Positions 18,308 through 27,841 of a stretch of DNA of 64,000 bases are shown here, in pieces. The position numbers and the translations under genes were made by a program. Within the stretch, counting starts at the first letter, position 1, and every line of letters begins with the position of its first letter. The notes beneath the pieces were generated by a model. The model saw only the letters and a program-made list of their open reading frames with translations. It made no database searches and had not been told where the DNA came from. The stretch comes from Panacibacter microcysteis (GTDB lineage Bacteria; Bacteroidota; Bacteroidia; Chitinophagales; Chitinophagaceae). Location: NCBI RefSeq assembly GCF_015831355.1, contig NZ_JADWYR010000001.1:1984001-2048000 (forward strand), written 5' to 3'.

Positions 18308-18365
18308 GAGACTACACCGTAGCAACAATTTTTTGTGCTGGTTAATGATGGGTTAAAGCGCAGGT

Positions 18366-18450
18366 ATGTTTGTTGGCAGGCAGTAGTTTTGCATGGCATC
18401 ACCTGTTGTGTCACTCACTTTATCGTTCCGTTTTCATGGCGGCTGCAGCG
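18366..18450 (+). repeat. dispersed intergenic repeat, copy 5 (T/A core, altered end)
   Basis: The core TTGTGTCACTCACTTTATC is at 18406-18424, with the last bases of the consensus changed. The flanks CATGGCATCACCTG and CATGGCGGCTGCAGCG are well conserved. It lies between divergent genes. Confidence 0.82.
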
Positions 18451-18544
18451 TTCTGCTGCTGCGGGTTCGCCCAAATAAGTGGCAGCACGGCGTTTTTTAT
18501 GCAACAGGTTTAATGCCTATATTTAGTAAAAAGATTGCAAGATC

Positions 18545-19591
18545 ATGTGGCGTTTGTTATGTATTTGCTTTGCTTTACACCCCTTTTTTGCTGCTGCGCA
18601 AAATAGCACATCACCTGCGTTTGATGTTACAAAAACCTATTCACCACAGTTGTTGGCGCAATACCTTACCGCGAATGATACAACAGACCTTCAGCGCATA
18701 ACATCTCTGTTTACATGGATTACTCAAAACATTGCATACAATACAAAACGGTTTGATAATAATTATAATAACCGTTATGTGGCAGTGTTGGATGATGAAG
18801 AAGAAGCAGATTCTCTATCACCGCTAAAACCTTTGTATGAGCGTGTAGCCATACAGGTACTAAAAAGAAGGACTGCCGTTTGCGGTGGTTACGCCAATCT
18901 TTTTAAAGCACTTTGCTCAGGAATAGGTATACCCTGCGAAGTGGTTACAGGGCTCGGCAAAGTAAGCCCTGGCCGCATCGATAAGCGGTTTACCAGCAAC
19001 CACCGCTGGAATGCCGTATTCGCAGATACTGCCTGGCATTTGCTGGATGCTACATGGGCAAGTGGTTATATCAATTACCGGAACGAGTTTCAGCAGTTTT
19101 ATAATCCGGTTTATTTCTTTGCAGATCCTGCCGAGTTTATCAAAGACCACTATCCCGAAGACCAGCGATGGGCGTTGCTGCCACAACCGCCCGTACTTAC
19201 TGAATTTATGTTTTCGCCTTTTAAAACAACAGCGTTCAACAGGTTTTACATTAAGTCTTTTTCGCCTGCCGCCGGTATTATCAATGCAAGACCTGGCGAT
19301 AGTATAACTTTTGAAATAGAAGCAGAAAGACCCGAAACTATATGGGTGTCAGATATCCGTTATACAGATTCCAATACGGTAAAGCTGATGCAGTGTTGCG
19401 GAGCTTCAAAACCAGTAAATAAGAGAAGCGGTAAGAAAGTAAGCTACACTTACCAGGTATTCTCACCGGGGGTTGAATGGCTGCATATCATTTTCGATGA
19501 TGAGATTATACTGCGGTATAAGTTGAATATTATTTCAGAAAGCCTCGCACCACCACCGCCAGCGGTTGATACAGTCATTTATAAACACTAA
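18545..19591 (+). CDS. secreted transglutaminase-like protein
   Basis: A 348-residue exported protein: signal peptide MWRLLCICFALHPFFAAAQ, then a transglutaminase-like core. The triad is visible as Cys113 in RTAVCGGYANLF, His153 in NHRWNAVF and Asp168 in HLLDATWASG. The arrangement resembles the kyphoscoliosis-peptidase-like group of bacterial transglutaminase-like proteins, which are peptidases or crosslinking enzymes. The C-terminal 110 residues form an uncharacterised beta-rich part and end in a proline-rich tail. No partner gene is obvious. Confidence 0.82.
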   Translation: MWRLLCICFALHPFFAAAQNSTSPAFDVTKTYSPQLLAQYLTANDTTDLQRITSLFTWITQNIAYNTKRFDNNYNNRYVAVLDDEEEADSLSPLKPLYERVAIQVLKRRTAVCGGYANLFKALCSGIGIPCEVVTGLGKVSPGRIDKRFTSNHRWNAVFADTAWHLLDATWASGYINYRNEFQQFYNPVYFFADPAEFIKDHYPEDQRWALLPQPPVLTEFMFSPFKTTAFNRFYIKSFSPAAGIINARPGDSITFEIEAERPETIWVSDIRYTDSNTVKLMQCCGASKPVNKRSGKKVSYTYQVFSPGVEWLHIIFDDEIILRYKLNIISESLAPPPPAVDTVIYKH

Positions 19592-19594
19592 TTG

Positions 19595-20590
19595 CTATTT
19601 TCTGCGCACATCAATTCTTTTAGCAAGTATAAACCTGTAATTGCCTGTTGGTACAACGTAGGCACGGTCAGCAGTTGCTGTATTTATCCATAATGTATTG
19701 GCGGCCAGGTTAGCACTCAGGTTCCAGTCTTTCCAGTTATACCCAATAGCAGCTTTATATATAAATGATGGTGCTACCGCTGTTTTTGCAGCGGTTACAC
19801 CATTGGCAAAAGCGGAGCTGAAGTGTACATCCAGGTTGGCGATACCTGAACCCATTATGTATAAGTGTTTTTGAATAACCAGTGTATATGCGTAGCCGGC
19901 ACCAATACCAACAGTAAAGAACTGCATTTTATCCATTGGTGCCTGGGTAAAAGAAGCCGCTTTTGCCGCGGGAATCAAACTGCTGTCGCCTTTCATAGCA
20001 CCATAGTAAAACTCGCCGCCGTATAATACAGAGCCTGCAGATTTTTTTTGCCACTCACTTTGTATCATGGCAGCATTGTAGGAAAATTTACCTGCGTTGG
20101 GAACACGATAGGCTGCAATGCCGGCCAGCGTTTGTACAGCATCTGCACGATAATAATATTGATTGTTGCCCTGTGCAAAATCATCTTTGTCAATATGCAG
20201 GCCTTTGTGTCTTATGGCCAGCACATCAATGGCCCATTTGTATGGGTAAACGTGTAGCTCAAGGTCGATGCTTTTGGTTTTGCCTTTTTCGTCATCGTGA
20301 TTGATAAACCCAAAACCATAGGCAAGGTTTAGCGACAGGTTATTATAAGTAGCGCCCACGCCCATTACCAACGGTGTGTTGGCACGGTAATCAATATCGT
20401 TTGATTGCTCAGCCGCAGGAAAATGTACCGAAGTGTATTTTTTGGAGAAATAAAAGCGGGTGGTGAGTTTTTTTGGGAAAGTGGTGTAATAGCCAGTATC
20501 GTGCTGTGGTTTGTATTGCGCAAAAATATTCAGTGAAAAAAACAGCATGCCGAGTGCGATAAGACCTTTTCCGTAAACGTAAATTTTCAT
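19595..20590 (-). CDS. DUF4421 outer-membrane beta-barrel protein
   Basis: A 331-residue protein with signal peptide MKIYVYGKGLIALGMLFFSLNIFAQ. Alternating hydrophobic/polar strands follow and the chain ends YRFILAKRIDVRRK. The start GYYTTFPKKLTTRFYFSKKYTSV and the phrase NNLSLNLAYGFGF match the DUF4421 family of Bacteroidota, whose function is unknown. The start at 20590 is chosen because it gives a compact signal peptide; ATG codons at 20632 and near 20611 are also in frame. It is convergent with the transglutaminase-like gene, with only 3 nt between the stops. Confidence 0.75.
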   Translation of the reverse strand: MKIYVYGKGLIALGMLFFSLNIFAQYKPQHDTGYYTTFPKKLTTRFYFSKKYTSVHFPAAEQSNDIDYRANTPLVMGVGATYNNLSLNLAYGFGFINHDDEKGKTKSIDLELHVYPYKWAIDVLAIRHKGLHIDKDDFAQGNNQYYYRADAVQTLAGIAAYRVPNAGKFSYNAAMIQSEWQKKSAGSVLYGGEFYYGAMKGDSSLIPAAKAASFTQAPMDKMQFFTVGIGAGYAYTLVIQKHLYIMGSGIANLDVHFSSAFANGVTAAKTAVAPSFIYKAAIGYNWKDWNLSANLAANTLWINTATADRAYVVPTGNYRFILAKRIDVRRK

Positions 20591-20821
20591 GTTTATATTG
20601 GTATGCATCATTATGTTTAAATACCATGCCAAAGAAAATAAGGCAAAATGCCGGTGAATATAAACGAAAGATTGATTTGAATAGCGCGGAACAGGCGTGA
20701 GGCATTTACCGGAGAGATCTGCCAGCCGGCCTGGTGAAAAAAATACCCAGGTATTAATGCTGTAAATACCGCTTTGGTGGATGCCCGGAGAAACTACGGG
20801 GAGTGCCCCAAAGCTGCATAA

Positions 20822-20888
20822 AGGACAAAGCGCACAAGAGTGCGACGCAAGCGAAGCTACATAGCAGCAATGCCGCCGGGCTCATAAA
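20822..20888 (-). repeat. dispersed intergenic repeat, copy 6 (C/G core)
   Basis: On the minus strand the core reads TTGCGTCGCACTCTTGTGC (20832-20850), preceded by GAGCCCGGCGGCATTGCTG. It lies between divergent genes. Confidence 0.82.
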
Positions 20889-20938
20889 GCCTAACACGCG
20901 TAAGTAAAACAACAACTTTAATTAAGCATAAACGATTG

Positions 20939-20946
20939 TAGATTTG
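20939..20946 (+). promoter_or_regulatory. candidate -7 promoter element of the FAD/Fe-S dehydrogenase gene
   Basis: TAGATTTG, an exact TAnnTTTG match, ends 26 nt before the ATG at 20972. AT-rich sequence (ACTTTAATTAAG) lies at the expected upstream distance. Confidence 0.55.
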
Positions 20947-20971
20947 CAGCCCGTTAAAGCAGTCTTCCAAC

Positions 20972-23893
20972 ATGAACGAGCAATTGAAGAAGTTAGCGCA
21001 GCAATTAGAAGGTGAGTTTTATTATGACAACACCATTCGCACACTTTACGCTACAGATGCGTCTGCGTACAGGGAAATGCCACTGGCTGTTGCTATGCCC
21101 AAAAACGTGGACGATATAAAAAAGCTGATCGGTTTTGCAACAACACATCAAACATCGCTTATACCACGTACGGCAGGTACATCACTTGCCGGGCAGGTGG
21201 TTGGTAATGGTATTGTAGTGGATGTATCAAAATATTTTACAGGTATTCTTGAACTAAATACGGAAGAGCGATGGGTGCGTGTACAGCCTGGTGTAATACG
21301 GGACGAACTGAATATGTTTTTAAAACCGCATGGTTTATTCTTCGGGCCGGAAACATCTACCGCAAACCGCGCCATGATTGGCGGAATGGTGGGCAATAAC
21401 TCATGTGGCTCCAACTCTGTAGTGTACCGCAGTACGAGAGAACATTTGCTGGAAGTAAAGGCTTTACTGAGTGATGGAAGCGAGGTAGAGTTTAAAAGCA
21501 TTGGTACTGAAGAATTTCATGCCAAATGCGAATTACCCACGCTGGAAGGTACGATCTACAAAAAGGTACGCAGCCTGCTGGGCAATTACGATAACCAGGT
21601 AGAGATACGAAACGAGTTTCCCAAAAAAACAGTGGAGCGCCGCAATACCGGCTATGCAGTAGACCTTCTGCTGGAAACAGATCCATTTACGGCGGGTGCG
21701 GAACAGTTTAACTTTTGTAAACTGATTGCAGGCTCTGAAGGCACGCTGGCCTTCATAACCGAAATAAAACTGAACGTAGTGCCGCTGCCGCCGGCGGAAA
21801 CAGGTTTGCTCTGCGTACACTTCAATAATGTAGATGAGGCATTGCGTGCAAACCTTATCGGTCTTACATACGGCCCTTCTGCAAGCGAACTGATCGACCA
21901 CTATATATTGGAATGTACCAAAGACAATATTGAACAAAGAAAGAACAGGTTTTTTGTACAGGGTGACCCGGGTGCTATCCTGGTGATTGAATTTTTAAAA
22001 GACACAAGAGAAGAAATTACCGCAATAGCTGCAGCAGTGGAAGCGGACATGCGTGCCGCAAACCTGGGTTATCACTTCCCGCTTTTGTTTGGCAGTGACA
22101 GCAAAAAAATATGGACACTACGCAAAGCCGGCCTCGGTTTGCTGAGTAACCTGCCGGGTGATGATAAAGCTGTGCCTGTAATAGAAGATACAGCCGTAGA
22201 TGTAAATGACCTGCCCGCATTTATAAGAGACTTCAACATTATACTAAAGCAGCACAACCTGTATTCTGTTCACTATGCGCATGCGGGCAGCGGTGAAATA
22301 CACTTAAGACCCATCATTAATTTAAAGACTGCAGAAGGTAATCGTCTCTTCAGAACAATTGCAGAAGAGATTGCAACCTTGGTAAAAAAATACAAGGGCT
22401 CTTTAAGCGGGGAACATGGCGATGGAAGATTGCGTGGAGAGTTCATCAGGCAAATGGTGGGGGAGAAGAACTACCAGTTATTGCGCGATTTAAAATATAC
22501 CTGGGATCCCGGGCAGATATTTAACCCCGGCAAGATTGTAGATACGCCGCCAATGAACACTATGCTGCGCTATACACCGGGCCAGCAAACACCTGCATTC
22601 AATACCATTTTCAGGTATTATAACCAGGACGTGCTGCAGCATGCCGAGCAATGTAATGGCAGCGGCGATTGCAGGAAAACACAACTTTCCGGCGGCACCA
22701 TGTGCCCTTCATTTATGGCTACGCGTAACGAGAAAGATACCACCAGGGCGCGGGCCAATATACTGCGTGAGTTCCTTACCAACTCTGATAAGATGAACAG
22801 GTTTGACCATAAAGAGATTTACGAGGTAATGGACCTGTGCCTGAGTTGTAAAGGCTGCAAATCTGAATGCCCCAGTAATGTGGATGTTGCTAAATTGAAA
22901 GCAGAGTTTTTACAACATTATTACGATGAAAACGGTGTTCCTTTCAGAAGCAAATTAATAGCAAACTTTAATACTTCTGCTAAGCTTGGAGCTATTGCAC
23001 CAGGTATTTACAACTTTGTAATGACCAATAAACCGGTAAGTACGCTGGTTAAAAAGATTTCCGGTTTTGCAGCAGACAGGTCTATGCCAACCATGTACAA
23101 AACAACGCTTATGCGCTGGTACAAAAACAATAAGCATAACGCTGCAGCAAACAAAGAAACAACAAAGAAGGTTTATCTCTTTTGTGATGAGTTTACCAAT
23201 TACAACGATACTGAAATTGGTATAAAAGCGATACAGTTATTGGAAAAGCTTGGCTACGAAGTGGTGATACCTAATCACGAAGAAAGTGGCCGTGCGTGGT
23301 TGAGCAAGGGATTGATACGTGAAGCAAAAAAGATTGTCAATAAAAATATCCGCTTGCTTTGCTCACTGGTAAGTGCAGAAACCCCGCTTATTGGTATTGA
23401 ACCTTCTGCCATCCTCACTTTCAGGGATGAATATGTTGACCTTGCAGATGATGACCTGTATACACTGGCAGCAGACCTTAGCAAAAATGTCTTTACCATA
23501 GACGAATTTATTGCTGCAGAAATAGAGCGCGGCAACATTCGTAGCGGGCATTTTACCACAGACAAAAGAAAAATTGTATTGCACGGGCATTGCCAGCAAA
23601 AAGCATTGTCTTCGGTAGCGCATACTATAAAGGCACTTACACTGCCGGAAAACTATTCTGTTGAAACCATACCCTCGGGTTGTTGTGGTATGGCGGGTTC
23701 TTTTGGGTACGAAAAAGAGCACTACGAAATTTCCATGAAGATTGGTGAACTGGTACTGTTCCCCGCCGTACGCAAACAGGCAGATGATGTGCTTATTGCC
23801 GCGCCGGGCACAAGTTGCCGTCACCAGGTAAAAGACGGCACCGGTAAGCATGCCCAACACCCGGTAGAAATTTTATACGACGCACTGTTATAA
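20972..23893 (+). CDS. FAD-binding and Fe-S-binding dehydrogenase (D-lactate/2-hydroxyacid dehydrogenase, YdiJ/GlcDF-fusion type)
   Basis: A 973-residue fusion. Residues about 30-260 form a FAD-binding (PCMH) domain with LIPRTAGTSLAGQVVGNG. About 300-530 is the FAD-linked oxidase C-terminal domain ending in LSGEHGDGRLRGEF and WDPGQIFNPGKI. Next come a ferredoxin-like part with CLSCKGCKSECP (C623, C626, C629, C633), a second, irregular Cys cluster before it (CNGSGDC...MC), and a C-terminal CCG domain (SGCCGMAGSFG; C904, C905). Such enzymes oxidise D-lactate or D-2-hydroxyglutarate and pass electrons to the respiratory chain. The neighbouring NAD-type D-lactate dehydrogenase favours D-lactate, but this is inference. 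Confidence 0.9.
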   Translation: MNEQLKKLAQQLEGEFYYDNTIRTLYATDASAYREMPLAVAMPKNVDDIKKLIGFATTHQTSLIPRTAGTSLAGQVVGNGIVVDVSKYFTGILELNTEERWVRVQPGVIRDELNMFLKPHGLFFGPETSTANRAMIGGMVGNNSCGSNSVVYRSTREHLLEVKALLSDGSEVEFKSIGTEEFHAKCELPTLEGTIYKKVRSLLGNYDNQVEIRNEFPKKTVERRNTGYAVDLLLETDPFTAGAEQFNFCKLIAGSEGTLAFITEIKLNVVPLPPAETGLLCVHFNNVDEALRANLIGLTYGPSASELIDHYILECTKDNIEQRKNRFFVQGDPGAILVIEFLKDTREEITAIAAAVEADMRAANLGYHFPLLFGSDSKKIWTLRKAGLGLLSNLPGDDKAVPVIEDTAVDVNDLPAFIRDFNIILKQHNLYSVHYAHAGSGEIHLRPIINLKTAEGNRLFRTIAEEIATLVKKYKGSLSGEHGDGRLRGEFIRQMVGEKNYQLLRDLKYTWDPGQIFNPGKIVDTPPMNTMLRYTPGQQTPAFNTIFRYYNQDVLQHAEQCNGSGDCRKTQLSGGTMCPSFMATRNEKDTTRARANILREFLTNSDKMNRFDHKEIYEVMDLCLSCKGCKSECPSNVDVAKLKAEFLQHYYDENGVPFRSKLIANFNTSAKLGAIAPGIYNFVMTNKPVSTLVKKISGFAADRSMPTMYKTTLMRWYKNNKHNAAANKETTKKVYLFCDEFTNYNDTEIGIKAIQLLEKLGYEVVIPNHEESGRAWLSKGLIREAKKIVNKNIRLLCSLVSAETPLIGIEPSAILTFRDEYVDLADDDLYTLAADLSKNVFTIDEFIAAEIERGNIRSGHFTTDKRKIVLHGHCQQKALSSVAHTIKALTLPENYSVETIPSGCCGMAGSFGYEKEHYEISMKIGELVLFPAVRKQADDVLIAAPGTSCRHQVKDGTGKHAQHPVEILYDALL

Positions 23894-23901
23894 TTATTTT
23901 C

Positions 23902-23917
23902 CCGTCTGTGCAGACGG
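23902..23917. repeat. short perfect inverted repeat after the dehydrogenase gene
   Basis: CCGTCTG-TG-CAGACGG, 9 nt after the stop codon. The loop is tight and no T run follows on the plus strand, so termination is uncertain. Confidence 0.4.
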
Positions 23918-24033
23918 TTGGCATGCGGTATGAAAAAATATGCTGGTTATCCATGCCCGCGACGCAAAAAACGGCGGTAGAAAACGGCTGCGAATGCTAA
24001 AGACCTTACTGAAACACTCAATAAATCGGGCGT

Positions 24034-25032
24034 ATGAAAATTACATTTTACTCCACGCAACCTTATGATACTTTGTTTTTTAACCGCTACAATGACAGCT
24101 TTGGGTTTGAACTGGAATTTTTGGAAACACAACTCAATGTGCAAACGGCACCCCTGGTAAGTAGTGCCGCAGTAGTATGTGTTTTTGTAAACGACCTGGT
24201 AAACGAAGCAGTACTGAAAATCTTCAGTGAGCGGGGTGTAAAAATTATTGCACTGCGTTGCGCCGGCTTTAATAATGTAGACATCAACGCTGCTAAGCAG
24301 TTGGGCATACGCATTTGCCGCGTACCGGCCTACTCACCACAGGCGGTGGCCGAGCATGCGGTAGCCATGTTGTTAACGCTCAACCGGAAAACACATAAGG
24401 CATACAATAGGGTAAGAGAACAAAATTTCTCCTTAAACGGTTTGCTTGGTTTCGATTTATTTGGCAAAACGATCGGGGTTATTGGTACAGGAAATATCGG
24501 AAAAGCCTTTTGCAGGATCATGCGCGGTTTTGGTTGCTCCGTACTCGCATTCGATCTTATTGCCAATAAGGAACTGGAAGCAGCGGGGGTGCAGTTTGTG
24601 CCGCTGATTGAGCTGCTGAATAAAGCGGATATTATTTCGTTGCATTGCCCGTTGAATGAACAGACCAGGCATTTGATCAACGCAGATACAACAGGCATGA
24701 TGAAACGCGGTGTAATGCTTATTAACACCAGCCGTGGTGCACTGATAGATACGCAGGCTGTTATAGATGCGTTAAAAAGCGGGCAGATTGGCTTCCTCGG
24801 TATTGATGTTTATGAACAGGAAGAACATCTTTTCTTCCGTGATCTTTCTGCAACAGTCATAGAAGATGATACCATACAGCGGCTCATGAGCTTTCCAAAT
24901 GTGTTGGTAACAGCCCACCAGGCATTTTTCACAGAAGAAGCACTTACACAAATTACACTTACCACTTTTCGCAACGTGGGTGAACTGCTTAAAACAAACA
25001 ATTTAATAAACCGGCAGGCGTTATTAGTGTAG
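24034..25032 (+). CDS. D-2-hydroxyacid dehydrogenase, fermentative D-lactate dehydrogenase-like
   Basis: A 332-residue NAD-dependent enzyme reducing pyruvate to D-lactate, or a related 2-keto acid. The NAD motif is GTGNIG (151-156). Catalytic residues are Arg234 in NTSRGALID, Glu263 or Glu264 in DVYEQEE, and His295 in TAHQAFFT. The pattern RCAGFNNVD (75-83) and the segment YEQEEHLFFRD are specific to LdhA-type D-lactate dehydrogenases. It follows the respiratory dehydrogenase by 140 nt on the same strand, so the two genes may form one lactate module. Confidence 0.9.
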   Translation: MKITFYSTQPYDTLFFNRYNDSFGFELEFLETQLNVQTAPLVSSAAVVCVFVNDLVNEAVLKIFSERGVKIIALRCAGFNNVDINAAKQLGIRICRVPAYSPQAVAEHAVAMLLTLNRKTHKAYNRVREQNFSLNGLLGFDLFGKTIGVIGTGNIGKAFCRIMRGFGCSVLAFDLIANKELEAAGVQFVPLIELLNKADIISLHCPLNEQTRHLINADTTGMMKRGVMLINTSRGALIDTQAVIDALKSGQIGFLGIDVYEQEEHLFFRDLSATVIEDDTIQRLMSFPNVLVTAHQAFFTEEALTQITLTTFRNVGELLKTNNLINRQALLV

Positions 25033-25036
25033 GAAT

Positions 25037-25044
25037 TATTTTTG
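25037..25044 (+). promoter_or_regulatory. candidate -7 promoter element of the lipoprotein gene
   Basis: TATTTTTG is an exact TAnnTTTG match ending 28 nt before the ATG at 25072. The TTG at 25042 would extend the ORF by 10 codons but is part of this element, so it is not the start. Confidence 0.55.
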
Positions 25045-25071
25045 CAGAAACAGTCCTTATACATCACACTT

Positions 25072-25977
25072 ATGAAAAGAAACACGCTGGTCATTGTATC
25101 CCTGCTATGTTCACTTTTTTTTGTTTATAGCTGCAGCAAAGAATTAAGTCTAGAAACAGGCGGTAAAACCGGTACAGCAAACTATACCTTGTGGGATAGC
25201 GCAGGTGCATGTATCTACGACAGCGTGTATGGTACATATTACAACGGCATTCAGCCACGGGGCGATACGGCTTTTGTGGAGGTGCAGGTAAATGTTACGG
25301 AGACCGGTACATACTTTATTTCATCTGATGCACAGAACGGGTTAACGTTTGCAGACTCCGGTTTCTTTGCTACAACAGGTATCAATACCATCCGCTTAAA
25401 ACCAACAGGTATTCCCCTTGAAATAAGACCTGCAGTATTTACATTGGCGGTCGACTCTGCTATATGTAATTTTATTGTATATGTGCAGGATAGTACAGGC
25501 ACAGGTCTTGGTGGAGGCGGAGATACAACCGGCACCGGCGGTTCAGATACTACCAATCTCTCCGATACTGCATGGCAGTTCAATGCAGGCACCAGTTATC
25601 ATCATGGATCTTTCGATACGGTTTTTGTTATAGATACACTTGGATTAAAATATCTCACATTTGTGGGCAGCACAGCACCCCGGCAGGATACTGCTTTCTT
25701 AATGGGCATACTGCTTACATCAGGCAGCATACAGCCAGGTACGTATACCACGGCGTTTGAAGCAGGCTTTTACTTAACCACCTATACAGGCACAACGCCT
25801 GTCCCGGTTTACCAGGCTGATGGTACTACATCAACAAGTGGTGTAGTTACTATTACCATTACCTCTTACAATAGCAGTACAGGTATTATATCCGGCACGG
25901 TAAGCGGAGACGCTGTTGATGAAACAGGCGCTGTCGTCCCGATAACTGACGGGTCTTTTACAGCAAAAATCACCTGA
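25072..25977 (+). CDS. hypothetical lipoprotein with Gly/Thr-rich linker
   Basis: A 301-residue protein with a lipoprotein signal (MKRNTLVIVSLLCSLFFVYSCS; Cys at residue 21). Two beta-rich domains (about 30-140 and 170-300) are joined by a linker, GLGGGGDTTGTGGSDTT, near residues 147-163. The second domain resembles the DUF-type 'TGTVSG...ITDGSF' calycin-like folds common in Bacteroidota lipoproteins, as in GIISGTVSGDAVDE and ITDGSFTAKI. I recognise no enzymatic motif. It is monocistronic, with its own promoter and terminator. Confidence 0.75.
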   Translation: MKRNTLVIVSLLCSLFFVYSCSKELSLETGGKTGTANYTLWDSAGACIYDSVYGTYYNGIQPRGDTAFVEVQVNVTETGTYFISSDAQNGLTFADSGFFATTGINTIRLKPTGIPLEIRPAVFTLAVDSAICNFIVYVQDSTGTGLGGGGDTTGTGGSDTTNLSDTAWQFNAGTSYHHGSFDTVFVIDTLGLKYLTFVGSTAPRQDTAFLMGILLTSGSIQPGTYTTAFEAGFYLTTYTGTTPVPVYQADGTTSTSGVVTITITSYNSSTGIISGTVSGDAVDETGAVVPITDGSFTAKIT

Positions 25978-25993
25978 TAAATAAAAAGTTCAA

Positions 25994-26017
25994 ACCCCGC
26001 GGCAGCGGGGTTTTTTA
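25994..26017 (+). terminator. intrinsic terminator after the lipoprotein gene
   Basis: CCCCGC, GGCA loop, GCGGGG, then TTTTTT, 17 nt after the stop. A dispersed repeat begins directly at its T run. Confidence 0.9.
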
Positions 26018-26098
26018 TGGTATGTGGTAAGCTGCATTGCTACTATAAGGCTGCTGTTGTGTCACTCACTTGTACTGCAGGGTCTTTATTCGGCATGC
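26017..26098 (+). repeat. dispersed intergenic repeat, copy 7 (T/A core)
   Basis: The core TTGTGTCACTCACTTGTAC is at 26057-26075. The left arm, AGCTGCATTGCTACTATAAGG, begins at the T run of a terminator. It lies between convergent genes. Confidence 0.85.
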
Positions 26099-26143
26099 TG
26101 CAAAGTCGTCATGTTTTTACCGGTCCTGCAGAAGGCGCTACAG

Positions 26144-26269
26144 TTAATCAAATAGTTTTCCCGCACCAAAAATAATGGCAAGCCATATAAGGCCCTTGAT
26201 AAGGAAAAATAAAAAGCCGGCAATGCCGATCTTTTTAAACCATGCTTTTATTTTTTCTTTGTCTGCCAC
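26144..26269 (-). CDS. 41-residue single-span membrane protein (GTG start)
   Basis: On the minus strand a GTG at 26269 opens a frame of 41 codons: a charged start (ADKEKIKAWFKKIG), a hydrophobic helix (IAGFLFFLIKGLIWLAIIFGAG), then KLFD and TAA. The amphipathic-plus-membrane layout and clean boundaries suggest a real small protein. Similar tiny proteins with the phrase GFLFFLIKGLIWL seem familiar from Bacteroidota, but I cannot verify that here. It lies 79 nt downstream of rlpA on the same strand, so it may be the last gene of the gcvT-rlpA unit. The function is unknown. Confidence 0.6.
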   Translation of the reverse strand: MADKEKIKAWFKKIGIAGFLFFLIKGLIWLAIIFGAGKLFD

Positions 26270-26348
26270 GTTTATAAGAACAGTAAAGTTAGCAAATCAT
26301 CACAGCCGCCGGTGTTAACGCTGCATTTTGTAAAAAGGAAAACAGCGG

Positions 26349-26711
26349 TCAGCTCTTTTTCTTTTTGTATTTTATTTCAACTTCCTGCACGCCCTGCTTT
26401 GTCATGTCAAGTTTATCCGCAGCTTTTTTACTCAGGTCTATAATACGTCCCTGCACAAAAGGTCCGCGGTCGTTGATACGCACTTTTACAGATTTGCCGT
26501 TGGCAAGATTTACCACTTTCACTTTCGTTCCAAAAGGCAGCGTTTTATGGGCTGCGGTAAGTTTCCGCTGGTGAAATGTTGCACCACTTGCGGTAGGCCG
26601 GCCTTCAAATTTATCTGCGTAGTAAGATGCTTTGCCATTTTCATACACGGCGCGGCTGCATGAAGCAAGCAGCATTGCGGCAAGTAAAACAATGATGTAA
26701 GATTTATGCAT
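26349..26711 (-). CDS. rlpA: RlpA-family septal/DPBB lipoprotein
   Basis: A 120-residue lipoprotein: signal [18 protein letters not shown] with the lipid-anchored Cys at residue 18, then a double-psi beta-barrel domain. The family pattern is clear: [35 protein letters not shown] and [23 protein letters not shown]. RlpA proteins bind or cleave peptidoglycan lacking stem peptides, at septa in some bacteria. There is no SPOR domain, as is common in short Bacteroidota forms. It begins 17 nt after the gcvT stop and is probably co-transcribed with it. Confidence 0.93.
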   Translation of the reverse strand: MHKSYIIVLLAAMLLASCSRAVYENGKASYYADKFEGRPTASGATFHQRKLTAAHKTLPFGTKVKVVNLANGKSVKVRINDRGPFVQGRIIDLSKKAADKLDMTKQGVQEVEIKYKKKKS

Positions 26712-26728
26712 AGGATAATTTTAGCGGC

Positions 26729-27820
26729 TTAAGCAAAAGGAAACTTTACAACCTTTGCTTTTACAGGGTTGTTGCGTATGGCAATAAATATTTCACTGTC
26801 GAGCATAGCGTGCTCCGTTGTTACATAACCAAGGCCAACTGCCTTACCCAGAGAAGGGGCCTGTGTGCCGCTTGTAACGTAACCAATAACGTTATTGTCT
26901 TTGTCAACAATCTGGTAATGGTGGCGTGGAATGCCGCGCTCCACCATTTCAAAGCCAACCAGCCTGCGCTTAACGCCTTCGGCTTTCTGTTGTGTCAGTA
27001 TATCTTTTGCTGTAAAATCAGTTGTCTTATTTAGTTTGGTGATCCAGCCAAGGCCGGCTTCCAGCGGAGATGTGGTATCATCTATATCGTTGCCGTATAA
27101 ACAATAACCCATTTCAAGACGCAGTGTGTCTCTTGCACCAAGCCCAATGGGCTTAATACCTGCCGTTGCGCCCACTTCAAAAATCGCGTTCCATATTTTT
27201 TCTGCACACTCATCTTTGTCTTCAAAGTAGATCTCCACGCCGCCGCTGCCGGTATAACCAGTTGCGCTGATGAGTACATTTTCCACGCCTGCAAACCTGC
27301 CTTTTACAAAAGTGTAGTACTTCAGGTTCATAATATCCAGCCCAGTAAGCGGCTGTAATATTTTGCAGGCATTCGGGCCCTGTATAGCGAGTAAACATGT
27401 TTTGTCGCTTATGTTGTGCATCTCAACGTTTGCGGTATTGTGAGCGCTAATCCAATCCCAGTCTTTTTCGATGTTGGAAGCGTTTACAACAAGCATGTAG
27501 GTCTTGTTTTCCTCGATGCAGTAAACAATCAGATCATCTACAATACCACCGGTGTTATTGGTAAGTGCCGAATACTGTGCCTTTCCGTTTGTAAGTTTGG
27601 ATGCATCGTTGGTGGTTACTCGTTGTATAAGGTCTGATGCATTAGGCCCTTTTAAAATAAATTCTCCCATATGGCTTACGTCGAATACCCCGGCATTGTT
27701 GCGTACTGCTGCATGCTCATCATTAATGCCGGTATAACTGATGGGCATGTTGTAACCTGCAAATTCAGCCATTTTTGCGCCCAGTGCTATATGCTTTTTT
27801 GTAAACGGAGTATTCTTCAT
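26729..27820 (-). CDS. gcvT: aminomethyltransferase (glycine cleavage system T protein)
   Basis: A 363-residue folate-dependent enzyme that takes the methylamine group from lipoylated GcvH and makes 5,10-methylene-tetrahydrofolate. It begins [29 protein letters not shown]; further family motifs are [21 protein letters not shown] and [21 protein letters not shown]. The ORF extends upstream to 27889, but the -7 element at 27842-27849 lies inside that extension, so the start is 27820 (27829 is possible). No gcvH or gcvP is adjacent, and I see no glycine riboswitch. Confidence 0.94.
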   Translation of the reverse strand: MKNTPFTKKHIALGAKMAEFAGYNMPISYTGINDEHAAVRNNAGVFDVSHMGEFILKGPNASDLIQRVTTNDASKLTNGKAQYSALTNNTGGIVDDLIVYCIEENKTYMLVVNASNIEKDWDWISAHNTANVEMHNISDKTCLLAIQGPNACKILQPLTGLDIMNLKYYTFVKGRFAGVENVLISATGYTGSGGVEIYFEDKDECAEKIWNAIFEVGATAGIKPIGLGARDTLRLEMGYCLYGNDIDDTTSPLEAGLGWITKLNKTTDFTAKDILTQQKAEGVKRRLVGFEMVERGIPRHHYQIVDKDNNVIGYVTSGTQAPSLGKAVGLGYVTTEHAMLDSEIFIAIRNNPVKAKVVKFPFA

Positions 27821-27841
27821 TGCAATCATTTTTGTGTGCGG

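Noticed and set aside
18289-18414. Longer batD start (beginning MTQQVMPC)
   Set aside because: The extension is read from the dispersed repeat and lies upstream of an exact -7 element; the signal peptide begins at 18288.
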